6,232 bases of DNA, taken from NCBI GenBank assembly GCA_009697485.1, contig SICY01000052.1, positions 1 to 6,232 on the forward strand, given 5' to 3'. Shown one piece after another: positions 1 through 5,567 of the stretch. Each line of letters starts with the position of its first letter. Position 1 is the first letter of the stretch. The position numbers were made by a program, and so were the translations under genes. The notes under the pieces are model-generated. The model was not told the DNA's origin and made no database searches. It saw only the letters and a program-made list of their open reading frames with translations. This stretch comes from Nitrosarchaeum sp. (GTDB taxonomy: Archaea; Thermoproteota; Nitrososphaeria; Nitrososphaerales; Nitrosopumilaceae).

Positions 1-757
1 TCTCTTTTTGAATTTCTCTAATTTTTACAATATGATTTACTCTGTCTTCATATGTTTCAATGTGTCCAAACATCATAGTTGAGGTCGTGTTGATTCCAAG
101 ACTATGAGCTGTTTTGATTACTTCTATCCAATCTTTCACACTTATTCTTCCTGGAGAAATTTTATCTCTTAATTTTTGATCTAGAATCTCTGCTGCTGTT
201 CCTGGTAGAGTGTTTACCCCTGATTCTTTGAGCCTTTTGAGATATTCTCTAATTGTTGTCTTTGATCTTGTTGCCCCATAGAGAACTTCCTCTGGTGAAA
301 ATCCATGTATGTGAATGTCTGGAATTTCTTTTTTAATTTCTCTACAAATATTTTCATACAAATCCCCATCCATATCTGGTGGGAGACCAGCTTGAATGCA
401 AACTTCAGTTGCACCTAACTGATGTGCTTCTTTTGCACGTCTTACAATCTCGTCTGTTGGAAGAAAATATCCTTCTTCCTCTCTAAAATCTCTACTAAAT
501 GCACAAAAACCACACTGTTTGATGCATACATTGGTAAAATTGATATTTCTATTTACAACATAAGTAACAGTATCTCCAACTCTTCTTTTTCTAATTTCAT
601 CTGCAACCAATCCTACTAAATGAAAATCTATCCCTGTTGTACTGTATAGTCTTAATCCTTCTTGTGCTGATATCTCTTTATCTGATAATGCCTTGTTTAA
701 AATCTCAGAAACAACAGAGTCTGAATTTTTAAGTAGTGATTCTATGTTGATGCTCAT
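1..757 (-). CDS. cofH: FO synthase subunit CofH (partial, 3' end beyond the window)
   Basis: CofH is the radical SAM enzyme that joins tyrosine to 5-amino-6-ribitylaminouracil, the first half of FO (7,8-didemethyl-8-hydroxy-5-deazariboflavin) synthesis on the way to coenzyme F420. I read 252 codons from ATG at 757 with no stop before the left edge. The radical SAM cluster motif CX3CX2C is visible as CIKQCGFC (C78, C82, C85), preceded by VVNRNINFTN as in this family. Downstream are the typical segments TEVCIQAG, HIHGFSPEE, GVNTLPGTAAEIL and TTSTMMFGHIET. The usual family length is around 350-370 residues, so about two thirds is present. The start overlaps the cofG stop as ATGA. A GGAG at 769-766 lies 8 nt before the ATG and is a good Shine-Dalgarno match for an internal cistron. 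CofG directly upstream makes the assignment firm. The alternatives in this superfamily (MqnC/MqnE menaquinone enzymes) do not fit that pairing. Confidence 0.95.
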   Translation of the reverse strand, partial: MSINIESLLKNSDSVVSEILNKALSDKEISAQEGLRLYSTTGIDFHLVGLVADEIRKRRVGDTVTYVVNRNINFTNVCIKQCGFCAFSRDFREEEGYFLPTDEIVRRAKEAHQLGATEVCIQAGLPPDMDGDLYENICREIKKEIPDIHIHGFSPEEVLYGATRSKTTIREYLKRLKESGVNTLPGTAAEILDQKLRDKISPGRISVKDWIEVIKTAHSLGINTTSTMMFGHIETYEDRVNHIVKIREIQKE

Positions 758-1923
758 TTCCAATACTCCTGTTTCACCAATCCTTCTTCATCTTCGATAT
801 CTTTCATCTTATTTCTTAACTCTTTGCTAATAAACGAAAAAAATTCTGGATAAACAGGAAACCTACATTTTAGTTCAAACCCTGCATTCTTTGAGTTTTG
901 TTCTATTTTTTTAATCTCTGGCCAAGAAAATTCTGGATTTACATAATCTGGTGTAAGTGGCGAAACTCCACCCCAATCATTAATTCCCACGGATAGAAAA
1001 CTATGATATGAATTTGGAGATAAATTTGGAGGAATCTGTATGTTCATTTTTGGCATGATTATTCTTGTTAATGCAACAACCATTTTGAAATAATTTTCAT
1101 TAGCTGAAGGAAAATTCTTCATCATAGTATCTTGTTTTGGTTGAAAATTTTGTACAATCACTTCTTGGATATTTCCATATTTTTCATGTAGATTTCTTAT
1201 TGCCAAAATTGAATCTATAATTTCCATTGGCGTTTCTCCAATTCCTACTAATATCCCAGTTGTCATTGGAATTCTCAACTTTCCTGCATTCTCTAGTGCT
1301 TCTAGTCGCGCTTTTGGTTTTTTACTTGCTGCTAGATGATGCGGCATTCCTTTTTGTGTGAGTCTTTCGCTGATATTTTCTAACATTATGCCCATTGATA
1401 CATTGCTTTTTTGCAATTCTTTTAGATCTTCTTTATCCAAGTTTCCTGCATTAGTGTGTGGAAACAATCCACTTTCTATTGCTAATTCTGATGCGTGAAT
1501 CAAATATTCTGCAGTTGATTTGAATCCGTTTGTTTTTAGCCAATCTCGTGCCTCTTGATATCTTTGTTCAGGTTGCTCTCCTGTTACAAACAAAGCTTCC
1601 ACACATCTGTATTTTTTTGCAAGACTCAATAATTGTTTTATTTCTTGTTTTGACATCAAGGATATTTTTTCCTCACCAGGTTCTGCCTTGTAAGTGCAGT
1701 ACGAACATGTATCTTTACATAAATTTACAATGTTGAAAAATGCTTTTTTTGAAAATGTAACTGAATTTTCTTTGAATTTCTCTCTCAATCTCTGGGCTGT
1801 TGAAAATAACTCATTGGGATTACCTTTTGAATTTTCATAGATTTGTATTATTTCGTCTCTGGAAATTATCTTGTTTTCTAAAACATTGTTTAAACTCTCA
1901 GAGTTTAACACAAGTTTGTTCAA
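754..1923 (-). CDS. cofG: FO synthase subunit CofG (7,8-didemethyl-8-hydroxy-5-deazariboflavin synthase)
   Basis: CofG is the radical SAM enzyme that converts the CofH product into FO, the F420 chromophore. The protein has 389 residues. The cluster motif is CKDTCSYC (C69, C73, C76, CX3CX2C), preceded by FSKKAFFNIVNL. Family signatures follow: LFVTGEQPEQRY, HTNAGNLDKEDL, IPMTTGILVGIGET, VIVQNFQPK, and near the C-terminus IQIPPNLSP and GINDWGGVSPLTPDYVNPE. About 60 residues precede the cluster (ISRDEIIQIYE...AQRLREKF). They resemble the helical lead-in of the CofG half of fused FbiC-type FO synthases more than the short N-terminus of many euryarchaeal CofG proteins. The start is TTG. An in-frame TAA lies 15 codons upstream and the first in-frame ATG falls after the cysteines, so TTG (or GTG at codon 5) must be used. 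A TATA-like element centred about 27 bp upstream favours the TTG as a leaderless start. The stop overlaps the cofH start by 4 nt, implying translational coupling. Confidence 0.96.
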   Translation of the reverse strand: MNKLVLNSESLNNVLENKIISRDEIIQIYENSKGNPNELFSTAQRLREKFKENSVTFSKKAFFNIVNLCKDTCSYCTYKAEPGEEKISLMSKQEIKQLLSLAKKYRCVEALFVTGEQPEQRYQEARDWLKTNGFKSTAEYLIHASELAIESGLFPHTNAGNLDKEDLKELQKSNVSMGIMLENISERLTQKGMPHHLAASKKPKARLEALENAGKLRIPMTTGILVGIGETPMEIIDSILAIRNLHEKYGNIQEVIVQNFQPKQDTMMKNFPSANENYFKMVVALTRIIMPKMNIQIPPNLSPNSYHSFLSVGINDWGGVSPLTPDYVNPEFSWPEIKKIEQNSKNAGFELKCRFPVYPEFFSFISKELRNKMKDIEDEEGLVKQEYWK

Positions 1924-1944
1924 TAGTTGTGTTGCTTGTCTAGA

Positions 1945-1953
1945 AGTATTTAT
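1945..1953 (-). promoter_or_regulatory. TATA-like promoter element of cofG-cofH
   Basis: The minus strand reads AAGC then ATAAATACT. The element is centred about 26-27 bp before the TTG at 1923, the classic archaeal TATA-to-start distance, so transcription would begin at or next to the start codon. It lies inside the 42-bp gap between htrA and cofG, which suggests that cofGH has its own promoter. Assigned by eye from the consensus and spacing only. Confidence 0.5.
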
Positions 1954-1965
1954 GCTTGTATTGCT

Positions 1966-3105
1966 TTAATTTCCATTCGGTCTTTCTTCTAAGGCAATTG
2001 TGATATTAGTTGTTCTACCATCTCTTAGAATCTCCAAAATCATTTCATCTCCAACAGATTTTGCCCTTTGTAGATGAATCAAAATATCATCTATTTTTCT
2101 TACTTGTTTACCATCTACTGATAGTATGATGTCTCCTCCAATTGGATAATTTACTCCTTCAACTTGAACTGTTTCATCAGATCCATGTATGCCTGCTTTT
2201 GCTGCAGGACTATTTTCTACTACTGTGATTACAAGAAATCCTACTGCATCATTTAGCTTCAAAACTTTGGCTAGATCAGGATCAATGTCTCTCCCAGAAA
2301 TTCCAATCCATGGGTGATGATATTTTCCATTTTCTATTAGACTTGGAACAATTTTGGCTATTGTCTGTGATGGAACTGCAAATCCAACTCCTGTAAATTC
2401 ACCTGTCGTAGACTGTATTGCAGTATTTATTCCGACAATCTCTCCTCTCATATTCAACAACGGTCCTCCAGAATTTCCTGGATTAATTGCAGCATCTGTC
2501 TGAATTACATCTGGAATGGAATACCCTGCACCTGAAGGTAATAATCTCCCTAATTGACTGACAATCCCCGATGTCATAGAACCTGATAGCCCAAATGGAT
2601 TTCCAATTGCTGCAATAGGTTCTCCAACTTTGAGATTAGATGAATCTCCTAATGCCAGTGGTTGTAACAATGACAAATCTGCATTAACTTTGACCACTCC
2701 GATATCTGTAAATTCATCAAAACCAATTATTTCTGCATTGTATGAACGACCATCAAGAAATGTAACGACCACTTTTTTTACATCCTTTATAACATGAGAA
2801 TTTGTAATGATGTGTCCTTTTTTATCAAAAACAAAACCCGAACCAACTCCACTAGTTCCATTTGCTTGATCTGTTCTTTGAACATTAACTCTGACTACTC
2901 CTGGTTCTGATTTTTCAAATATTTCAATTAATGAAAGATTCTTTGAATATGCTGGGATTGTTTCTCCTATTGCACTTGGAATGGGTTTGTCACTTACAAT
3001 AATTTCAGATTTCATTGTAGTAGGTGTTATCAAAATTACTGCAAAAATAACTGTAACAATTACAGCCCCTATTGTTCCTCCTACCAACATTCTTGATTTA
3101 TCCAT
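1966..3105 (-). CDS. htrA: Membrane-anchored HtrA/Deg-family serine protease with one PDZ domain
   Basis: This is a trypsin-fold (S1C) protease, probably acting on misfolded or exported proteins outside the cytoplasmic membrane. It has 379 residues. A single hydrophobic segment at about residues 7-29, after a short charged start (MDKSR), should be an uncleaved membrane anchor with the catalytic part outside. The protease domain spans about 58-262. The triad is complete: H104 in ITNSHVIK, D134 in FTDIGVVKV, and S212 in the oxyanion signature NPGNSGGP (209-216). One PDZ domain follows at about 266-372 (HPWIGISG, NSPAAKAGI, GGDIILSVDGKQV), the DegS-like one-PDZ layout. The 37-bp gap to the upstream glycosyltransferase contains a TATA-like element, so it can be transcribed on its own. 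The preferred substrate cannot be read from sequence. Confidence 0.95.
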   Translation of the reverse strand: MDKSRMLVGGTIGAVIVTVIFAVILITPTTMKSEIIVSDKPIPSAIGETIPAYSKNLSLIEIFEKSEPGVVRVNVQRTDQANGTSGVGSGFVFDKKGHIITNSHVIKDVKKVVVTFLDGRSYNAEIIGFDEFTDIGVVKVNADLSLLQPLALGDSSNLKVGEPIAAIGNPFGLSGSMTSGIVSQLGRLLPSGAGYSIPDVIQTDAAINPGNSGGPLLNMRGEIVGINTAIQSTTGEFTGVGFAVPSQTIAKIVPSLIENGKYHHPWIGISGRDIDPDLAKVLKLNDAVGFLVITVVENSPAAKAGIHGSDETVQVEGVNYPIGGDIILSVDGKQVRKIDDILIHLQRAKSVGDEMILEILRDGRTTNITIALEERPNGN

Positions 3106-3129
3106 GCGAAATCGTTACCATATTTTCTA

Positions 3130-3137
3130 TCTAAAAG
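3130..3137 (-). promoter_or_regulatory. TATA-like promoter element of htrA
   Basis: The minus strand reads CTTTTAGA, centred about 28-29 bp before the htrA ATG at 3105, consistent with a leaderless or nearly leaderless transcript. It sits in the gap just after the stop of the upstream glycosyltransferase gene. The match to the TTTAWA-type box is moderate and assigned by eye. Confidence 0.4.
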
Positions 3138-3142
3138 TATTG

Positions 3143-4348
3143 CTATACACTTATCGAATTCTGAACATGGTCTTTCATGTAATATTTTCTTCCTCTCCAA
3201 GACACAGTACTGTTTTTTGCCTGAAGTAATCCACCCAAAAATCCTAGTACTACTATCAAGCTCCCTATGGGGGCAAATAACGCGTCAATTAATCTTAATT
3301 GCAATAGTTTCTTGACTTCAATTATCGCTCCTATGTAAATCATAATTGAAGCAATAAATGATGCTACAAATAAAATTGAAAACGATGTTGTTTCCAATAC
3401 CCATAAAGTAGAATATGCTAAAATTGGAAACGGCATAAAAAGTAAGAATAACACTGCAAAGAAAATACCAATTGCAATTTTTTCATTTTGAAGATATAGT
3501 GGAATCATCAGTCTCTTGAGGGCATTCCAAAGTGTACTTTTATCTCGTGCCCACACTGCTTCTATCAGATGATCTCCTCTAGTCATTTTCATCTTATGGC
3601 CTAATTCTTTCACTTTTTTTCCTAGTGCCCCATCTTCAATAATTTCATGTTTTACACCCTCATGCATTCCTACTTCTTTGTAGGTTTTTTGTTTAATTAT
3701 GAAAAAACTACCAAAGAAATATGCTGTTTTCTTTGAAGGGTCATTTACTCGAATAGCTGAAAATCTTGTATGAAGAAATGTTGAAATCATAGGAAGTGTG
3801 ATTCTTGTCCAAAAATCTATTGTACGCATTTTTGGAATTGCTGACAATGCGTCTAAATTAAAAGAAAGTAAATGCGATACTGCAAGAGAAATTACATTTT
3901 GTGAATGTTTAGTATCTGCATCTGTAAATAATAATAGTTCTCCGGTTGCCTTTTTGTATCCTTCCATACAGGCCCAATTTTTCCCCATCCATCCATCCGG
4001 TTTTATTTGTGCACTCACTGGTATTATTTTGGAATTTTTCTTTGCATACTCTGAAATGATCTTACCTGTTGCATCATCTGATGAATCATCAATTACAATA
4101 ATTTCATAATTTGTATAGTCTTGCTCAATTAACGAATCTAAACATTTTCCAATAAACTCTTCTTCATTTCTTGCAGGAAGAATGACTGAAACCTTGGGAT
4201 TAGTGTGTTCCTTTCTTTCAAATTTATCTAGATATGGAGTTAATCTGACAGAATCAATCATAGATTTAATTAGAAATACCCATGCTATGGATACTCCAAT
4301 TAAAATTGCAGTTAGTGAATAATTCAAAATATCTAAAATTAATTCCAT
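3143..4348 (-). CDS. Membrane-bound family 2 glycosyltransferase (CrtQ/HpnB-like)
   Basis: This is an inverting GT2 (GT-A fold) enzyme that probably moves a sugar from a nucleotide-sugar to a lipid or other membrane acceptor on the cytoplasmic face. It has 401 residues from the chosen ATG. An N-terminal hydrophobic segment (about 8-28) anchors it. The catalytic domain starts at PKVSVILPARNEEE (51-64), with VIDDSSDD (85-92), the DxD metal/nucleotide site FTDADT (D143, D145) and IIEDG (237-240, E238/D239, likely base region). The segment PDGWMGKNWAC (117-127) and the C-terminal VSWRGRKYY are features I associate with GT2 enzymes of the carotenoid/hopanoid type. Three further hydrophobic segments lie at about 291-316, 320-342 and 354-376. 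The frame stays open upstream to an ATG at 4468, but those 40 codons overlap the SRPBCC gene and encode unlikely, charged sequence; the ATG at 4348 opens directly into the membrane anchor. It lies 5 bp after the SRPBCC stop, so the two are likely co-transcribed. The acceptor is unknown. Confidence 0.88.
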   Translation of the reverse strand: MELILDILNYSLTAILIGVSIAWVFLIKSMIDSVRLTPYLDKFERKEHTNPKVSVILPARNEEEFIGKCLDSLIEQDYTNYEIIVIDDSSDDATGKIISEYAKKNSKIIPVSAQIKPDGWMGKNWACMEGYKKATGELLLFTDADTKHSQNVISLAVSHLLSFNLDALSAIPKMRTIDFWTRITLPMISTFLHTRFSAIRVNDPSKKTAYFFGSFFIIKQKTYKEVGMHEGVKHEIIEDGALGKKVKELGHKMKMTRGDHLIEAVWARDKSTLWNALKRLMIPLYLQNEKIAIGIFFAVLFLLFMPFPILAYSTLWVLETTSFSILFVASFIASIMIYIGAIIEVKKLLQLRLIDALFAPIGSLIVVLGFLGGLLQAKNSTVSWRGRKYYMKDHVQNSISV

Positions 4349-4353
4349 GAATT

Positions 4354-4770
4354 TTATCTCTCTATTTCTTCTTTGATCTTTTGCAGTGCTTGCACTGTTC
4401 CACTTTCGATGTGTTTTTTTATCATCCCTGTAAACACCCCCATCACACCTGTAAGTTTGATGTCCCATTTTACATTCAGCAATGTTTTTTCATCTTTGGC
4501 AGTTAGAGTAATGATTTTAGTTCCGTCTATGATTCCTTTTGTAAATACGGCCTCGATCTTTTCTTTGGGTTGCAATTTTACTTCTTGCATGCATTTTTGG
4601 TCTCTAAATACAATGGTTATCTCCCTGTTGACTATATTTTCATTTTTTGATATGTTTCTAATCTCTTTAGTTCCTTTCCAAAATTTTGGTTCGTTATCTA
4701 TGTCTGATACTATATCCCAAACTTTGTCTATTTGAGCACTAATTTCAACTGAAACCTCGATTTCTGCCAT
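4354..4770 (-). CDS. SRPBCC-superfamily (polyketide cyclase/CoxG-like START fold) protein
   Basis: This 138-residue protein has the compact SRPBCC layout. It begins with the first strand EIEVSVEISAQIDKVWDIVSD, a typical 'A..DKVWD.V.D..N.P.FW' start, then FWKGTKEIRNI, a run of beta strands (NREITIVF, CMQEVKLQP, KIEAVFTKG, TKIITLTAKD, TLLNVKWDIKL), and a long C-terminal helix (about 112-138, FTGMIKKHIESG...LQKIKEEIER) that closes the hydrophobic pocket. Such proteins bind lipids, isoprenoids, polyketides or cofactors; the fold does not give the ligand. It has no signal peptide or membrane segment and should be cytoplasmic. It is the first gene of a pair with the GT2 enzyme 5 bp downstream, so a role in presenting or handling that enzyme's hydrophobic substrate is possible but inferred. 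A TATA-like element lies about 30 bp before the ATG. Confidence 0.85.
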   Translation of the reverse strand: MAEIEVSVEISAQIDKVWDIVSDIDNEPKFWKGTKEIRNISKNENIVNREITIVFRDQKCMQEVKLQPKEKIEAVFTKGIIDGTKIITLTAKDEKTLLNVKWDIKLTGVMGVFTGMIKKHIESGTVQALQKIKEEIER

Positions 4771-4794
4771 GGCCTTTTACTCGTTGATTTCGCA

Positions 4795-4806
4795 TTAAAT
4801 ATATTA
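4795..4806. promoter_or_regulatory. Divergent TATA-like block shared by the SRPBCC gene (minus) and the plus-strand leader
   Basis: The plus strand reads TTAAATATATTA and the minus strand TAATATATTTAA, so the block resembles an archaeal TATA box in both directions. On the minus strand TATATTTA (4803-4796) is centred about 29-30 bp before the SRPBCC ATG at 4770. On the plus strand the block predicts a transcript start around 4825-4829, just where the 8-bp inverted repeat of the structured element begins. A second weaker plus-strand candidate is CTATATGT at 4812-4819. All calls are by eye from consensus and spacing. Confidence 0.45.
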
Positions 4807-4828
4807 GATTCCTATATGTACAGAAAGA

Positions 4829-4907
4829 GACTGTGATGGGCAACATGCCTAAAATCCAGAACAGTAACTCCAGTTCTAACGGCAATTGCCAAACTTCCGT
4901 CACAGTC
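4829..4907 (+). ncRNA. Candidate structured RNA: 5' leader of the 71-aa gene or independent small RNA
   Basis: This 79-nt stretch is closed by a perfect inverted repeat, GACTGTGA (4829-4836) with TCACAGTC (4900-4907), extendable through G·U pairs to about 12 positions (4840/4896). Inside are GGCA-ACA-TGCC (4839-4849), AGAAC (4858-4862) pairing with GTTCT (4873-4877) around a 10-nt loop, and the palindrome GGCAATTGCC (4881-4890). The four GGCA/TGCC blocks can pair locally as two small hairpins, or long-range (4839-4843 with 4886-4890, 4846-4849 with 4881-4884) as one extended stem, a switch-like choice. By hand count GC is 37/79, about 47%, against roughly a third around it. It is not a canonical tRNA: there is no T-loop and the D-loop is too small. 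No C/D boxes were found. A 27-codon frame (ATG 4836 to TAA 4919) covers it; I treat that as secondary. It ends 16 nt before the ATG at 4924. It matches no riboswitch class I could recall. Confidence 0.42.
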
Positions 4908-4923
4908 AATTACCCTTAAAAAA

Positions 4924-5139
4924 ATGAAACCTTCACGATATATGCCAAAAATTGGAACCTTTGATGGAGCAGGATTTTGGAAAAACGCTTATGCTCATCA
5001 ACGTGGCAAGTTACTAAAAATGGTAAATGTACCTGATGACCAAATAATTGCATTGGTTAATAAAAAATATGTTGAACTTCCTGCAGCTCTAAAATATGAA
5101 ATTGAGACAAGTGGTATAGATAAAAAAGTTCTAATGTGA
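4924..5139 (+). CDS. Conserved-looking small protein of unknown function (71 aa)
   Basis: I do not recognise this family. The 71-residue product is basic and hydrophilic, without a signal peptide, membrane segment or cysteines, so probably cytoplasmic. The first part (MPKIGTFDGAGFWKNAYAHQ, residues 7-26) is rich in aromatic residues and glycine. The second part (about 27-66) looks helical and contains HQRGKLLKMVNVPDDQIIALV and YVELPAALKYEIE. Codon use matches the neighbouring genes (A/T-ending), and the frame is followed by a real gene in the same direction 41 bp later, which supports coding. The ATG at 4924 was chosen because the frame upstream has no ATG, GTG or TTG back to a TGA at 4834-4836; an ATG at 4942 (residue 7) is an alternative start. 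There is no Shine-Dalgarno sequence before it, only an A-rich run. The structured element just upstream may control it. Confidence 0.7.
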   Translation: MKPSRYMPKIGTFDGAGFWKNAYAHQRGKLLKMVNVPDDQIIALVNKKYVELPAALKYEIETSGIDKKVLM

Positions 5140-5151
5140 AATTTCGAAATT
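5140..5151. repeat. 12-bp perfect palindrome between the 71-aa gene and the tRNA-binding gene
   Basis: AATTTCGAAATT begins immediately after the TGA of the 71-residue gene and ends 2 bp before the TATA-like element of the next gene. It could be a dimeric regulator site over the promoter's upstream edge, or chance in AT-rich DNA. No T-run follows it closely on the plus strand, so a terminator is less likely. Confidence 0.3.
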
Positions 5152-5152
5152 C

Positions 5153-5160
5153 ATTTTAAC
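5153..5160 (+). promoter_or_regulatory. TATA-like element upstream of the tRNA-binding gene
   Basis: ATTTTAAC is centred about 24-25 bp before the ATG at 5181, slightly close but compatible with leaderless initiation. It would let this gene be transcribed separately from the 71-residue gene. Assigned by eye. Confidence 0.35.
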
Positions 5161-5180
5161 AAGGTAATTTAGGAATTCTT

Positions 5181-5507
5181 ATGTCTCATGTAACTTACGA
5201 TGATTTTGCAAAATTAGATATTCGTGTAGCAAAAATTATTTCAACTGAACCTATCCCGGGTAAAACCCGAATTATAAAAGGAATTATTGATCTTGGTAAT
5301 GAAACAAGAAATGTGATAATTGGTGGTGCACAATATTACAAACCAGAAGACATTATTGGAAAAATTGTAATTGTTATTGCAAATCTAGAGCCAAAAACAA
5401 TGGCAGGTGTAGAATCAAATGCAATGCTTTTGGCAGCTGATGTTGATGACAAACCATTTTGGTTAACTGTAAATGAAGATATTCCATTAGGAAGTCCGAT
5501 AAAGTAA
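5181..5507 (+). CDS. Stand-alone tRNA-binding OB-fold protein (MetG C-terminal/CsaA/Arc1p type)
   Basis: This 108-residue protein is essentially one tRNA_bind (EMAP-II-like) OB-fold domain and little else. It opens with YDDFAKLDIRVAKIISTEPI, the hallmark start of the domain. Then come KTRIIKGIIDLGNETRNVIIGG (the strand and turn binding region), YYKPEDIIGKIVIVIANLEP, and the signature AGVESNAMLLAA (75-86). In many archaea this domain is a separate polypeptide annotated as the methionyl-tRNA synthetase beta subunit, which helps the synthetase bind tRNA; bacterial CsaA is a similar free-standing form linked to protein folding. It has no catalytic domain and no signal peptide. A methionyl-tRNA synthetase gene is not in view, so the partner is inferred. 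The ATG at 5181 matches the domain start exactly. It converges on the TBP gene with 34 bp between the stops. Confidence 0.93.
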   Translation: MSHVTYDDFAKLDIRVAKIISTEPIPGKTRIIKGIIDLGNETRNVIIGGAQYYKPEDIIGKIVIVIANLEPKTMAGVESNAMLLAADVDDKPFWLTVNEDIPLGSPIK

Positions 5508-5508
5508 T

Positions 5509-5567
5509 CAGAAAATAAATGGAAATAAACTCAATCTACGATTAATCGTAGATCATTAGGTTTTTTT
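5509..5567. terminator. Bidirectional termination region with a perfect 20-bp palindrome
   Basis: The palindrome ATCTACGATTAATCGTAGAT (5534-5553) is perfect and can form a hairpin in either transcript. On the plus strand it is followed after 7 nt by a T7 run (5561-5567), a hairpin-plus-U layout that would end the tRNA-binding transcript inside the 3' end of the TBP gene. On the minus strand the sequence beyond it (5533 down to 5509) is T-rich with TTTATTTCC and TTTATTTTC, the kind of tract that ends archaeal transcription. The TBP stop (TAA, 5544-5542) lies inside the palindrome, with a second in-frame TAG two codons on. Confidence 0.55.

Noticed and set aside
214..619. Open frames inside cofH on both strands (214-414 minus, 422-619 plus)
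   Set aside because: They lie in other frames within the strongly supported cofH coding sequence and show no family features.
3988..3999. Short CATC tandem repeat within the glycosyltransferase gene
   Set aside because: Three copies of a 4-mer that encode part of the conserved PDGWMGK segment; explained by coding sequence.
4349..4468. A 40-codon N-terminal extension of the glycosyltransferase frame starting at ATG 4468
   Set aside because: It overlaps the 3' part of the SRPBCC gene in another frame and encodes charged sequence unlike a GT2 N-terminus. The ATG at 4348 leads straight into the membrane anchor and lies 5 bp after the SRPBCC stop.
2981..4735. Plus-strand open frames opposite htrA, the glycosyltransferase and the SRPBCC gene (2981-3229, 3798-4109, 4373-4735), and a similar one opposite cofG (1530-1736)
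   Set aside because: They are antisense shadows of well-supported genes, with Ile/Phe/Ser-rich compositions typical of reverse-complement reading and no recognisable motifs.
4829..4907. A tRNA gene: the 7-bp closing stem and 79-nt size resemble one
   Set aside because: There is no T-loop (GTTCGAATC-like) sequence, the first inner hairpin has a loop too small for a D-loop, and the inner hairpins do not fit the anticodon arm position. No C/D box pair was found either.
4812..4913. A 34-codon minus-strand open stretch across the structured element, reading VIDCDGSLAIAVRTG and onward to a TAG at 4814-4812
   Set aside because: It looks protein-like, but it has no good start codon or promoter on that strand, begins as antisense to the 71-aa gene region, and is explained by the raised GC and symmetry of the element. 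A comparison showing frame conservation would revive it.
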